This document shows, one piece after another, positions 12,001-17,125 of a stretch of 53,651 nt of DNA. This stretch comes from a virus, in IMG/VR virus record IMGVR_UViG_3300024273_001117, positions 1 through 53,651 of that record; one strand, given 5' to 3'. The notes beneath the pieces were generated by a model. That model had not been told where the DNA came from and ran no database searches. It saw nothing but the letters and a program-made list of their open reading frames with translations. Within the stretch, counting starts at the first letter, position 1. Each line of letters opens with the position of its first letter. Made by a program: the position numbers and the translations under genes.

Positions 12001-13254
12001 ATGGCCGATGTTCGAGTCCCTGATTTGATTGCAGGTATCCGGTCAATGGCGTCAGGCGATGCGGCATATATTGAGGCCGCTAGGAATGGCGCGTTTGGCG
12101 CTGACATGGTTTCGCAGGAGTTGCGCGATAACGTCCTGAAGCCGCTGATGCTTGAGTTGAGCAAAGACATGCAGGGCGGCAAGGGCGGATTGGAATGGCA
12201 GTTTGGCGCGATTGGCAAAGTTGTCGCCAAGCTGGGCAGCGCCGTCAAAACAGTCGATGAAAAGATGATCGGCTTGTATCAAACGGAAGATCAAGTTTTC
12301 CGAATGGCGACCTATATCCGCCGCCGTGAGCAGGGCATGACCGCAGCGGAAGCCGCAGTTGAAGCGCGCGACCAGTTCCTAAACTACGATATCCGCGCGC
12401 CGTGGATCAACATTGCCCGCCGTTCGGTCCTGCCGTTCGTGTCCTACACCTATCGCGCAGTCCCGAAACTTGTCGAAACTATGGCAAAGCGGCCTTGGAA
12501 AGTTGCAAAATACATTGCGATCTACCAGTCACTAAACGCGCTGGCCTATGCGCTGGCACCGTCCGATTATGACGAGGAAGAAGAACGCAAATCGTTGCGC
12601 GACGGCGAGGACGGCAAGATTGGTTTCTTGGGCATACCGATCACGGAAAGCCTTTTGCGTATGCCGTATCTTAGCAGCGGCAACCCCGTATTTCTGGACG
12701 TTCGGCGCTGGATGCCAGCAGGCGACGTATTCGATACGCGCGGGGGCGACCTTCCTTCACCGCTGCACATGGGCGGGCCTATTATCTTGGCAATGGAGGT
12801 GTATTTTAACAGGTCGGCATTTACTGGCGAAGATATCTTCAACCAATACACAGACTCTTTTGCTGAACGCACCGGAAAGCGACTCAAGTTCGGGTATCAG
12901 AGTTTTGTTCCTAACGCGCCGTGGATTCCCGGCTCTTGGTATTATGAGAAGATAGCGCGCGCCGTGAAGGGCGATGCGCTGGAATGGGGCAGCAATGAAC
13001 CATATGACGCACTGGACGCTATCATTTCGTCCGCAGGCATTAAGTTGAAGCCGAAGGACGTGGCAGTTGGGATGCGCAGCCACCAGATCACTTTTGACAG
13101 GCTGGAGCGTGAATTTGCTTACGAGCTGTCCAACCTAAAGCGGCAGCGCGAACGCCGCACGATCAATCAAGCATCGTATGAAGAAGCCTACTTACACCTT
13201 GTCGAAAAACGCAATCGTATGCGAGAAAAGAAAGCAGAACGTTTCGGGCAATAA
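1..13254 (+). CDS. Giant polyvalent virion protein (ParB / N6-methylase / SF2 helicase / HExxH / LPD38-like), main part
   Basis: Open from base 1 to the TAA at 13252-13254 (4,417 residues here; 4,467 when joined to the 50 codons at 53502-53651). Joined-protein order: acidic and charged N-terminus; glycine-rich hydrophobic segment (about 317-349); Ala/Pro linker; ParB-like domain with VVADGHQRL (about 680-827); N6-adenine methylase region with NPPF (1839-1842; nt 5365-5376); Gly/Ser/Asp linker (1977-2108); strawberry-notch-like SF2 helicase with GVGKGR (nt 6673-6702), DESH (nt 7087-7098) and QMLGRIHRTGQ (from nt 8269); HESIH peptidase-like motif (nt 10162-10176); LPD38-like C-terminus (nt about 11930-12600). 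Such polyvalent proteins are known in phages and conjugative elements and are thought to enter the cell with the DNA to counter host defences; P1 DarB is a related case. Following the ejection-protein genes directly fits virion packaging. Individual domain activities are inferred from motifs. Confidence 0.9.
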   Translation, partial: EEEAKRKEEEARLARAAAEQAARDERRKLTPEQLAASAAAAPTLPASPEAQEQEARLAYAAQLDVDKEAARVLRLQLSADEVAKREALANTVGPTLKEDATAGILSAQQGWEALSKVAPGIADEASGKYQQDIGTNADRQLADVSREMAQIETALKDRSQRENRPQLQARYAELGAERNQLGLALGSGGIGAALAEGKAEQARGRASILEGSANIGEIGKKLALIPTDARMDDFANSTGWIEPLGKFLREPGAITRQAILRSLPAMAPAVVGTVAGTAVAGPVGGAAAGGSISAATEYGMSVSQALSEIYAENKIDSTDRIATEMFLDKNPDIFDGVLQNAATRAGIIGAIDAVSAGTAGWIADAATATGKAKRAAYIAAGGLVEGFGEGLGELSASVATTGTYNPADVLAEAIAGVGMGLPQTAAQMAALGMQKDGPPPPITLNAGRDRDRLASPLLTTADRESPIQNDVIDDGKAVLESVINGTGRTTPIQPTAPAQDAGLSGALTGAPAPVAPPVAPIAPPVAPVAQAAPVAPVQNPNLPEGAVPFSTLYGEEEADPTDAPIPSPTVEQQDDEAKAFWEKDAADRIAAEEQNAPAPDVAPTKAAVSQGLTAPQVEAAQDQADGINITNLTSEQVGQIETDAKVFQYKDDGDQNGVTTVLQGTKGWDQRSATGAIIYEYANGRRVVADGHQRLGLAKRLQAEGQKTPWTVEIIREVDGYTPADVRTLAALKNIRQGSGTPIDAAKVLRETPTEIEALNLPPTSALVRNAKGLAKLSDDAFGMTVNKVVKYEWAAVVGSMVADTTAHSPIMGLLKKLEPGIKNLGQVESIVAQAMQTTATETQTDMFGDTEVTANRYLERAKIIDATMSRLTLKGKVFKALLDKSDLIQNAGNQLNQAGNATIVDDVTRVTDYIRSQANMKGPVSEALTAAANQLAANPKAIGEAVKSFLDAINGPEVQNANGTESVSGGAGNQGSQLQGPIPNQEVSPGTPDVDMFGEPIKTAAPAAAPEGDNADGGMFGDLPTDDGGKGARDRDEVTVRSNQGKAGTLNGNSADAGALFEQGAQPDNGIDAPAQADRPRAKFGDTDYTLTDAMNDLLDMNNEQAANGMVGDSRLADRIENQKSIVKRMQADTDAPANGMTKDATESDMAALKAAGFVRQPGELPVYIRTKDGTTQNILVGADGSLVLTDKDSNYEYATDPDNAAEIIGNADEAITTKAEDAITNAEFAAAAAVRDTDKAAAKVIDTASLTDAGFTQSKNGPWSKKVSDGTGSRTYLVNINYREADKKWIAIARRDTDLGQGPGGVTNPPTKQLGTFDTAEAAIKSMVNDGMNAPLSNPTAAPAPTQAAAPKAPAAAAPAPAKRPSGLSPEKQARLAELQAAIAAKLRNQTNAGLDPELVSMALESAGLYIESGVRRFRDYALNMLEVTGLKLPIIGRYLRMSYNDQRDEMESNGESVSDMDSSSEVIKELARLNIEINDAEAQAPAPDAAETETAPAPKPAPAPTAQEPQTIADKLRKAKEGGTVEHVTAKGKTLTGYVVDLTKDEAKEVDAYSFKKDDGIFVREAAVTNFLGDAEPDAAPITTPAPTTPAAPITDSPFYQTSVFKTRLVAGFVQAFASGKDFPTIISARKAVEEYTGKAYTPEMSKTVEEAIELAVVIHARNIIEASSDMTEAQTYERMVELYAAQPNLAQRTSTSVEMQAYSTPVPLAYLASRLAEINGYSVVYEPSAGNGMLLMEASPANIQANELQAERADGLRRALGPDATVTTGDAMKATPAPYDTLITNPPFGKVRNEVGMATVYDLRGLGIQSNEIDHAISALGLDGLPDDGTAVLIIGGQKGSTQEERRDQYTKGGSRAFFKTLYDNYNVTEHFTAAGKLYVKQGAAWPVDVIVIKGKGKSAKPYPMAQAPAVYSTWDSLGERLNGTDSLDTRSIAVGDRDSSNESTDSAPDSGSIPGGIGGQDRPNDTTDGPAGSAGNSTTGGGLRGPVSDSGPIGDGNDTGIRVGDTGGIVGDAGNIVADTNGQNQTGANPDSGGTGGNGTKRLDGPTVSPQRVDRQNDEAETSFQVQYEPRSNSQFAVGTLVPKNMQQAMSRALDALESRVGDIDDYLARKLGYTRDEMLGVMEVGSDVPAAQVNLRLKTADLQKAMQAAQQQTKRGDVRKANLAVIKASQAVARARVALRQQQAIKPVEGKAGYFSAEQMDALALAIDNVEQGKAFIIGDQTGVGKGRFVAAMLRYADRNGMAPVFVSKDGGLYADMIRDMRDIGMADADKSVMITNTNYKGKDVLSLSADPEDNLASLQPKKLADAIRHITQKGTLPAGVKYLFTTYSQMQQYRGQTTDRMFAMESIAPRAMFILDESHEAGGVKGAGNDTEDGKMPRSVFIRQLLAASKGVVFSSATYAKNPSVMSLYAKTDLSLAVDNIDQLEGMITAGGVPLQQVMANMLVESGQYARRERSFVGVEMGMKEMVTDRAMAERGAEVIRSLFNLDVQVMQDVRENYIKDAAEQGLAGVVDAAVGQAGMSSTNFASTMHNLASQFLLAIKVKAVIAEAVEIHKSGKKPIIALSNTNASIISEAAAEAGVSIGDELNVPFNKILERYLARLRRITVKDEFENKTYVYLTDSQIREHGGAGALDAFNEAKAFIQNSNLSGLPGSPIDAILDGLAKAGINGDEITGRNMTLRSNIMASREASPAAKKRVMRAFNNGDLDALVINRSGSTGFSMHATGRDGNDGKPRHMIILQPEPNIDIFMQMLGRIHRTGQIELPSYTIAVSDLAVEKRPAAVLMRKMASLNANTTANKKSAVSLDNVVDFLNSYGDRVVAEYLRENEMLAVQLDIGVPAATAPAVQLDGLAAKFTGRLVSIHPDEVTRIYNDIEGAYQDYIAALDSMGMNALEAKVLELDARTVNTTEIVAARDESSPFGQASYVETVDVKRLGKPYSPDQLEAEVEKATDGEDGGSYVNTQVETLRGMLGGAEKKLSDRLDLALRKLETAATDKQRSAAQDNINRIIAARDGLQERFSAIAGMMESLAAGRAGIISQGVGESAQSFAAVSLGIDIKRVTGNPTAASNIVVRIAIADAGKEMRVPISGFFNGDAGYTWREIPNRQRNSVIEAFAAGQSDSRETRQMITGNIPAGFGLLQRGQIVIYTDDNGTLKQGVMLPKNFEAGAELRNRPVKLSAEQVGEFLSVEQGERVVQTDDGIMSISYNGTAYSLLVRKQGHKRYILNQRVRAIAGDWTERNDKFYRLNVRTPSMLAEVLSVFADNNGVEYQTTTNRNAARAITGEVIPEIESLNDDGAQLSSRDQAASTTTKERRADGYIMPESVADRMIPAMRAALDKMMLQRVKVSAENRRDRQGAFTVDMLGNMNILIGQSVDLMATLYHESIHAMKEMNLFTDAEWSALEAEAAKTWMKKYDIEGRYPNLDRESQIEEAIAEAFGAWGSAKGNGTQPGMIATAFAKMKRMVQAIRNAANGLGFDTSESIFGKAMSGEVGSRPENGSRTFGTKNQAPVSREQQRANSVVSKFVGLPLTNAVEVSTPAKTRQAQFVNALQTQPIDAAFRVPFMAVGGIDQYGNWKYGEAAHNKIVDVITKTDMGYLQPLAEVLRTGLIDRHGQDPKYIERDRQRGIDEAMLAAEGAEHIKALMGRNMDAAEAKVLQAVLTGEAVGDADMQALAEPIRKAIDGLGSEAVALGLISRESYEKNRASYLHRVYEKHEFENGNVQKWSEQFFGNRRQKIVGNQFKGRGLFEEVERDRIMRDNAEFVGGTRGRLVKGEKVTILELREGDGTPGLKGVDAKKGKLLRRVYWPANKPIPAAMNNYTSRGTFEVRDEKGSKIVLWRDFTKGERTKMGEILDARYTIAKTYQLMSKDLATGRFFKDIAENEEWSRATPPENERVDMDPEQYGYNFIKRIWADPGLKWVLVPDTKISKSQAYRYGALAGRYVRAEIWRDLVEQQAMNKPTFYHAIHNQWKIMKTARSPVVHVNNVMSNFMLMDMADVRVPDLIAGIRSMASGDAAYIEAARNGAFGADMVSQELRDNVLKPLMLELSKDMQGGKGGLEWQFGAIGKVVAKLGSAVKTVDEKMIGLYQTEDQVFRMATYIRRREQGMTAAEAAVEARDQFLNYDIRAPWINIARRSVLPFVSYTYRAVPKLVETMAKRPWKVAKYIAIYQSLNALAYALAPSDYDEEEERKSLRDGEDGKIGFLGIPITESLLRMPYLSSGNPVFLDVRRWMPAGDVFDTRGGDLPSPLHMGGPIILAMEVYFNRSAFTGEDIFNQYTDSFAERTGKRLKFGYQSFVPNAPWIPGSWYYEKIARAVKGDALEWGSNEPYDALDAIISSAGIKLKPKDVAVGMRSHQITFDRLEREFAYELSNLKRQRERRTINQASYEEAYLHLVEKRNRMREKKAERFGQ
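1540..1581 (+). repeat. 21-nt tandem duplication in a Pro/Ala linker
   Basis: Two copies of a 21-nt unit, differing only at the first base (G or A, then TTGCACCCCCAGTGGCACCC), lie head to tail and encode repeated V/I-A-P-P-V-A-P. They fall in the Ala/Pro-rich linker before the ParB-like domain. Slippage expansion in a flexible linker is the simple explanation. Confidence 0.8.
5780..6175 (+). CDS. Embedded 131-aa acidic protein, overprinted in the giant gene
   Basis: ATG at 5780 follows an in-frame TGA (TGAATG) and is preceded by AGGAG at 5766-5770 with a 9-nt spacer, a near-ideal ribosome site; it stops at TAG 6173-6175. The frame differs from the giant protein. The product looks globular: a mixed N-terminus, then helix-like segments with DPQEVQEILQLAEDYEG, then an acidic LEELEETELSDWMG tail. 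Over the same bases the giant frame encodes only Gly/Ser/Asp/Asn/Thr-rich linker between methylase and helicase, as expected if constraint falls on the inner frame. I do not recognise the family. It may be a once separate gene swallowed by an in-frame fusion, or an overprinted novelty. Expression from its own start is inferred. Confidence 0.72.
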   Translation: MARIVWTPAASQSGIGTVAMNRPTAPLTLDQYRGALAGRIDRMIQRTDPQEVQEILQLAEDYEGLSVTADPSETGTILVFESETLAELSGMLGTSWPIPTDKIKQVLTPTLEELEETELSDWMGQLYRRSE

Positions 13255-13321
13255 GCGTCTGCCCAGCGCCAATAAATGACTCCCACATACAGGCCCGAAA
13301 TGAATAACCCAACGCACCTAA

Positions 13322-13379
13322 CCACCGCCAAACCCCGATCAGGGGAAGGCGGTGGCATCTTTCCCCGCGTAAGGCGGGG
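13322..13379 (+). other. Two consecutive hairpins before the lysis cassette
   Basis: Hairpin 1 spans 13322-13355: CCACCGCC pairs with GGCGGTGG and, inside it, CCCC with GGGG around a GATCA loop. Hairpin 2 spans 13363-13379: CCCCGC pairs with GCGGGG around GTAAG and ends 3 nt before the ATG at 13383. No T-tract follows, so neither is a classic terminator. Hairpin 2 contains the only purine-rich ribosome-site candidate (AAGGCGGGGG), which suggests the lysis gene start is masked by RNA structure. That regulatory role is inference. Confidence 0.6.
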
Positions 13380-13382
13380 GTA

Positions 13383-13736
13383 ATGCAGCACGAACCATCA
13401 GCTTTAGCCGCTGCAATCGGCGTTGCGGCCATTGGACCCTTTGCCGACGTGTTCAATGAAATCGGCGCGCTCATGTTTGTCATGGGCCTGCTGGGCGGCG
13501 TGACTGCCCACATGGGCATTAAGCTGCCCATCGCGTCCGCGTGGCGTCCGGCCCTTGTCGGCGGGCTTATCGGTTTCGGCCTTGGCGTTATCGCCCCGCC
13601 GCTACTTGACGCAATGCTTGACGTAAACCTAACAGGAGACGGATCAGCTCGCGGCCTTGCCGCCGTAACATACCTTGTCGGCATCCTGCATGAACGAATC
13701 CTTTTCTATCTGCGGGAGGCAAAGCCAAGTGTTTAA
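13383..13736 (+). CDS. Holin-like multi-pass membrane protein
   Basis: 117 residues with about three hydrophobic stretches (residues 6-17 weakly, 27-45 with GALMFVMGLLGGVTA, 57-78 with GLIGFGLGVIA) and a charged C-terminus. First gene of the lysis block; the next gene starts inside its stop codon (GTGTTTAA at 13729-13736). Size, topology and position before the endolysin fit a holin, but no family-specific motif is visible and a second holin-like gene follows the endolysin. The ATG lies 3 nt after a hairpin that may mask its ribosome site. Confidence 0.6.
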   Translation: MQHEPSALAAAIGVAAIGPFADVFNEIGALMFVMGLLGGVTAHMGIKLPIASAWRPALVGGLIGFGLGVIAPPLLDAMLDVNLTGDGSARGLAAVTYLVGILHERILFYLREAKPSV

Positions 13737-14244
13737 TCGTATCAGGCGACCTTCGCGCGGGTTCATAGAGGACACATGGCACGTTGCGGTTATTGGCGTT
13801 TTCATCGTTCTATTGATCGTGTTTTCAAAGCCAATGACCGACTTCGCCTTTCGGAATATGTTCATCGACCTGCAAAGCGTTCGGGTTCAAGATCACTTCG
13901 TTGACGAAAATCCAAAGATCACGGTTTACCGCCAGATCAACCACGACTTTCAGGGTTCGTTTAGCGTCAACATTCGAAAGGCGTCTGACTCTGGCGTTTC
14001 CTGCCTAACGTCATGGCCGACGTATTTCCCTTATACGAAAGCCGCGTCCAACACTAATCCGAAGATCACGGATATGCAGGAGTGGGTAGGCGACCCCGAC
14101 CAGTTGCAAGCCTGCAAAGACAACGGCAAATACCCAGCCGGTATTTACTACATCGACACCTGCCACCGCGCTTTGCTTATCAATCTGTTCGTCATGCAGC
14201 GTTGTGTTTCCAGTAACTTCTACAAGCGACAGGAGCCGGAATGA
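13729..14244 (+). CDS. Single-pass membrane protein with long extracytoplasmic domain, function unknown
   Basis: I chose GTG at 13729 because GGGAGG (13714-13719) sits 9 nt upstream and the start overlaps the previous stop by 8 nt; in-frame ATGs further upstream lie deep inside the preceding gene. The 171-residue product has an N-terminal membrane helix (WHVAVIGVFIVLLIVF) and a C-terminal domain with several cysteines. Its stop overlaps the endolysin start by 4 nt (ATGA). Position inside the lysis cassette suggests a role in lysis timing or envelope interaction (for example antiholin-like), but I do not recognise the family. Confidence 0.7.
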   Translation: MFNRIRRPSRGFIEDTWHVAVIGVFIVLLIVFSKPMTDFAFRNMFIDLQSVRVQDHFVDENPKITVYRQINHDFQGSFSVNIRKASDSGVSCLTSWPTYFPYTKAASNTNPKITDMQEWVGDPDQLQACKDNGKYPAGIYYIDTCHRALLINLFVMQRCVSSNFYKRQEPE

Positions 14245-15086
14245 ACCGCGCAAAGTTTTTTGACGCCCTTCGACAAGACGGCGAAAAGTTCACCACCGAT
14301 CAAGTGGCCGCGATTGAGGATATCCTAGACGAGTGCGGCAGGCGCGGGGCCGATCTGGGGCAAGCCGCCTACATTCTTGCAACGGCCAACGGCGAGACGG
14401 GCGGCAAGATGCGCGCCGTCCGCGAGAATATGAATTATTCCGAGTCCCGCATTAAGCAGGTTTTCAGCGTCAAGCGGCGGCAGGGAATTGACCCGGCCAA
14501 GCTGGCGTATCAGCCTAAAGCGCTGGCGAACACGGTTTACGGCGGGGATTGGGGGCTTGAGAACCTTGGCAACCGCATTGGGTCAACCGACGGTTGGGAT
14601 TATCGGGGGTTTTGGATTGGTCAGATCACAGGCCGACACAATGCCGTAAAGTGGGGGTCACGCCTTGGTGTGGACCTGACAGGCCCGCAAGCGCTCGACC
14701 ACATGGCCGACCCGAAACTGGCCGTTAAGGGATTGGTCACGCCCATGCTAGAAGGCTGGGCCACGGGCAAGAGGCTGGATCACTACGTTAAAGGAAACCG
14801 CCGCGACTACCTTCACGCCCGCCAGTGTTGGAACGGCACGTTCGAGGCCGCTAAATACGCCAGATACGCCCTTTCATACGAGCGCGCGCTGATCGTTAGC
14901 GGATACGGCGACGGTGCCGAGCGCGTTGCAATCACCTTCACCGAAAAGCCTGTATCCCTTGCGCCTATCCCATACGCCCCGGCCCCGGCCCCGGTCCCGG
15001 CCCCAGTGAAGCCCGAAAATTTCAGCGATCTTTTACGCCGCCTGTCCGTCTGGTGGACACTCAAATCAACAGGACCAAAAAAATGA
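14241..15086 (+). CDS. Endolysin, GH19 chitinase-like muramidase
   Basis: 281 residues. The catalytic-type segment LATANGETGGKM (Glu52) with the following MRAVRENMNYSE, and GFWIGQITGRHNA further on, matches phage GH19 endolysins that cut peptidoglycan glycan strands. A Pro/Ala linker (about residues 244-258) leads to a C-terminal tail ending in WWTLKSTGPKK. No signal peptide is seen, so holin-dependent export is expected. ATGA overlaps join it to both neighbours (14241 and 15083), placing it centrally in a holin-endolysin-spanin operon. Confidence 0.85.
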   Translation: MNRAKFFDALRQDGEKFTTDQVAAIEDILDECGRRGADLGQAAYILATANGETGGKMRAVRENMNYSESRIKQVFSVKRRQGIDPAKLAYQPKALANTVYGGDWGLENLGNRIGSTDGWDYRGFWIGQITGRHNAVKWGSRLGVDLTGPQALDHMADPKLAVKGLVTPMLEGWATGKRLDHYVKGNRRDYLHARQCWNGTFEAAKYARYALSYERALIVSGYGDGAERVAITFTEKPVSLAPIPYAPAPAPVPAPVKPENFSDLLRRLSVWWTLKSTGPKK

Positions 15087-15286
15087 CCCTTATCCGAAAC
15101 TGGCGCGAGTCTTGGCGCTTTTTCTCTATGCAAGCGTTCGCCTTGGCTGGCGCTATTCAGACGGCATGGCTTACCGTGCCGCCCGAAATGCAGGCTTTGG
15201 TTCCCGTTGAGTGGGTAATGATCGCCACCATCGTTTGCGTGGCGCTGGGCGCTATTGGCCGTCTCACGATTCAACCCCGTGTTTGA
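15083..15286 (+). CDS. Small holin-like membrane protein
   Basis: ATG at 15083 overlaps the endolysin stop (ATGA), with AGGA about 8 nt upstream. The 67-residue product starts MTLIRNWRESWRFFSMQ, has a hydrophobic stretch around ALAGAIQTAWLTV and a second around MIATIVCVALGAIG, and ends RLTIQPRV. This pattern is common in small phage proteins next to endolysins (DUF7940-like, often called holin). The next gene begins inside its stop codon (GTGTTTGA, 15279-15286). Confidence 0.7.
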   Translation: MTLIRNWRESWRFFSMQAFALAGAIQTAWLTVPPEMQALVPVEWVMIATIVCVALGAIGRLTIQPRV

Positions 15287-15488
15287 CGCTATCATAGGTC
15301 TGCTAATCTTTGCCGGGGGCATTGCAGGGGCGTTCTTTGCTGGCCGTCGCAAACAGAAGCAAGTTCAAAAAGTGGACACACACAATGAATACCTTGCCAC
15401 AAAAAGCCGGATCGAAGCTGCGACTAACCATAGCCTTAGCAACGCTGACGTTGACGATGGGTTGCGCAAACACGCAGGTAAACGATAG
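15279..15488 (+). CDS. Inner-membrane spanin (Rz-like)
   Basis: GTG at 15279 overlaps the preceding stop by 8 nt; an upstream in-frame TTG is possible but less likely. The 69-residue product has one N-terminal membrane helix (AIIGLLIFAGGIAGAFFAG) then a positively charged, helix-prone periplasmic tail, the i-spanin layout. A lipoprotein gene is nested out of frame from 15385, the classic Rz/Rz1 arrangement. The complex is known to fuse inner and outer membranes in the last step of lysis in Gram-negative hosts. Confidence 0.78.
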   Translation: MFDAIIGLLIFAGGIAGAFFAGRRKQKQVQKVDTHNEYLATKSRIEAATNHSLSNADVDDGLRKHAGKR

Positions 15489-15618
15489 CGCGATCTGCGA
15501 CGGCACCAGCGCGCTGCGCACAGGGGCCGCACAGGGGCAGCTAGAGGATGGGGGGCCGATAGCGCGCCGTTCAACTCTTGCCCTACTGGACGCCCTAAAA
15601 GCAGGGTGCAACGAATGA
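15385..15618 (+). CDS. Outer-membrane spanin lipoprotein (Rz1-like), nested with Rz
   Basis: ATG at 15385 lies inside the i-spanin gene in another frame; the two overlap by 104 nt. The 77-residue product has a lipoprotein signal, a basic start then LTIALATLTLTMGC, with lipidation expected at the Cys of TMGC. The box is slightly atypical (Met before Gly), so the processing site is an inference. Nesting, size and position match o-spanins. A bidirectional terminator follows immediately. Confidence 0.75.
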   Translation: MNTLPQKAGSKLRLTIALATLTLTMGCANTQVNDSAICDGTSALRTGAAQGQLEDGGPIARRSTLALLDALKAGCNE

Positions 15619-15619
15619 C

Positions 15620-15651
15620 AAACCCCGCGCCCGATTAAGGCGCGGGGGTTT
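15620..15651. terminator. Bidirectional terminator between lysis cassette and leftward operon
   Basis: CCCCGCGCC (15623-15631) pairs with GGCGCGGGG (15639-15647) around a 7-nt loop. AAA on the left and TTT on the right add pairing around one bulged G and give short U-tracts on both strands. It lies between convergent genes ending at 15618 and 15654. Confidence 0.85.
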
Positions 15652-15653
15652 CA

Positions 15654-15980
15654 CTATCCGCTGCGAAGGTCGCGGCACTTAGTATAAAATGCGTTGTATA
15701 TTTCTTCTTCCGTGAAGTCTGGATTGGCCCAGACATTAGACGCCACGTCCGCGAGGGTATCCGTGGGCGACGTGATCAAGAAGTATTGCTCAAGCGTAAG
15801 CCCCTTATCCCTTGATTGAGCCGCGCTTCGCGCCGCGTCTGCAAACCACATGCAATCGTGATGCACTGGCCTGTCTTGTGTAAATATCGTTTCTGGCTCA
15901 ATCCGCTGGAACGCAACCGCGCCCCAGCCTGCGACCCATACAGCGCCACCAATTAAGAAGTATTTTACTGCCCGTCTCAT
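15654..15980 (-). CDS. Small membrane-anchored protein, unknown
   Basis: ATG at 15980 gives 108 residues; longer upstream frames overlap the preceding gene and lack good sites, while AAGG lies 11 nt before this ATG. An N-terminal membrane segment (YFLIGGAVWVAGWGAVAF) is followed by a soluble acidic domain containing two cysteines. Last gene of the leftward operon from 17426. I do not recognise it. Confidence 0.7.
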   Translation of the reverse strand: MRRAVKYFLIGGAVWVAGWGAVAFQRIEPETIFTQDRPVHHDCMWFADAARSAAQSRDKGLTLEQYFLITSPTDTLADVASNVWANPDFTEEEIYNAFYTKCRDLRSG

Positions 15981-15984
15981 TTTT

Positions 15985-16197
15985 TCACTTACCTTTTGTT
16001 GCCGCTGATAGGCCGCTAAACCTTTGCGCCAAGGCCCGCGCCGACATGCGTTGTTCATCCTGTAACGACACTGGATGATCGTGCCAACGTTCGCACTTGA
16101 CGCATTGCCAGTTAATCCGGCCATGATCGTCCCGCGCAATTTCACCCCCGCCGTGGGTGGCTTCACACCATCGGCTTTTAAGCCAAGCGCGCGTCAC
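15985..16197 (-). CDS. 70-aa protein with a CxxC motif, unknown
   Basis: GTG start at 16197 overlaps the upstream gene's stop by 4 nt (GTGA), and its stop lies 5 nt before the next start, so it is a coupled operon member. The middle holds WQCVKCERWHDH, a Cys-x-x-Cys followed by histidines that could bind a metal, although a second ligand pair is not obvious. Basic overall. Function unknown. Confidence 0.65.
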   Translation of the reverse strand: MTRAWLKSRWCEATHGGGEIARDDHGRINWQCVKCERWHDHPVSLQDEQRMSARALAQRFSGLSAATKGK

Positions 16198-16760
16198 TCA
16201 ACGTCGTCCCGACCCTGCATGAGCGATTTTGCATCTTCGATGAACGACTCCGCCGCCGCCGAATACATGACGGCATCAAGTTCATCTTCGGGGCTGGCCG
16301 GATTCGACTGGGGCAGTTCTTCAATCTTCCATTCAGCCACTTCGCGCACAAAGTCTGTCAGGCGCGCATTGTCTTGCAAAGCCTCAAGCAAGTATTCCGA
16401 CAGCGTTTTGATTTCCCCGTCCGCAGTTTCAAGGGCGCGCCGCAGGTCAGAAAGAGCAACGGCGTGAGTGCCGTTAAGGTCTGAAATGCGTTGCGCCATA
16501 TTCGTTATTGTATCAGTCGAACGGTTTGTTGCGTCCATTAGCTTGTTGACGTTTCCAACAAGCGCGCGGTTTTCGGACACTAGACGGGCGATTGTTGCAA
16601 TGCGCTGCACTGGTGTTTCGCCTTCAAACGCATGAGCAAGGTCGCGTTCAAAGTCCAGCGCGCGGATCAGGTCGCACATTTGCGGGATACCTGACTCTTG
16701 GTCTGCAAAGGGTGCCGCGCCTAAAACGCGGGCAACGTAGTCGGGGCTTGTGTCGGTCAT
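16194..16760 (-). CDS. 188-aa helical protein, unknown
   Basis: ATG at 16760 with AAGGA 8 nt upstream. The middle (about residues 55-140) is strongly helical, with heptad-like spacing around NRALVGNVNKLMDATNRS and DLRRALETADGEIKTLSEYL, suggesting a coiled coil; the C-terminus is acidic. Coupled to the next gene by a GTGA overlap. No enzymatic motif is seen. Confidence 0.72.
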   Translation of the reverse strand: MTDTSPDYVARVLGAAPFADQESGIPQMCDLIRALDFERDLAHAFEGETPVQRIATIARLVSENRALVGNVNKLMDATNRSTDTITNMAQRISDLNGTHAVALSDLRRALETADGEIKTLSEYLLEALQDNARLTDFVREVAEWKIEELPQSNPASPEDELDAVMYSAAAESFIEDAKSLMQGRDDVE

Positions 16761-16786
16761 GGTGTTTCTTCCTTTATTTGAGTTTT

Positions 16787-17125
16787 TTAGATGCTTTCAC
16801 CGGCGGCGTCTCTGTGCAGCCCTTCGATATCTTCTTCGAGTTCAGCAACTCGTTTGATAAGTTCCGCGTTCTGCGCGATCAGGTCTATGACTGCCGCGTT
16901 GGCGCGGCAAAGGTCGGCGTCAAGCTGGCCGATATGGTCGAACAATTCCCGGCCAATTTTCCCGGTAAAGGCCCGCGACTCAATCCGGCAAGCAGGCGGA
17001 CCCAATACGGTCGTCATTTTGATCTGGGGGCTAAGAGCAAGGTGATCGACAACCTGCGCGACCGTTGCCGGGATTTTGGGCTTGATGTAATTCCAGCCCC
17101 ATTTTAGCGGGTCCGCGTCATTCAT
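16787..17125 (-). CDS. 112-aa coiled-coil protein, unknown
   Basis: I chose the ATG at 17125 because it overlaps the stop of a 45-codon gene by 1 nt (TAATG), with GGGGTGG a few bases upstream; an open frame extends further upstream but would swallow that gene. The second half is a long amphipathic helix (QNAELIKRVAELEEDIEGL). Fourth in the direction of reading from the divergent promoter; fifth counting from the operon end. Function unknown. Confidence 0.65.
   Translation of the reverse strand: MNDADPLKWGWNYIKPKIPATVAQVVDHLALSPQIKMTTVLGPPACRIESRAFTGKIGRELFDHIGQLDADLCRANAAVIDLIAQNAELIKRVAELEEDIEGLHRDAAGESI

Noticed and set aside
12548-12955. Second possible embedded frame in the giant gene
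   Set aside because: Unlike 5780-6175 it has no Shine-Dalgarno, is rich in Arg/Cys/Trp, and the giant frame here is well-structured LPD38-like sequence.
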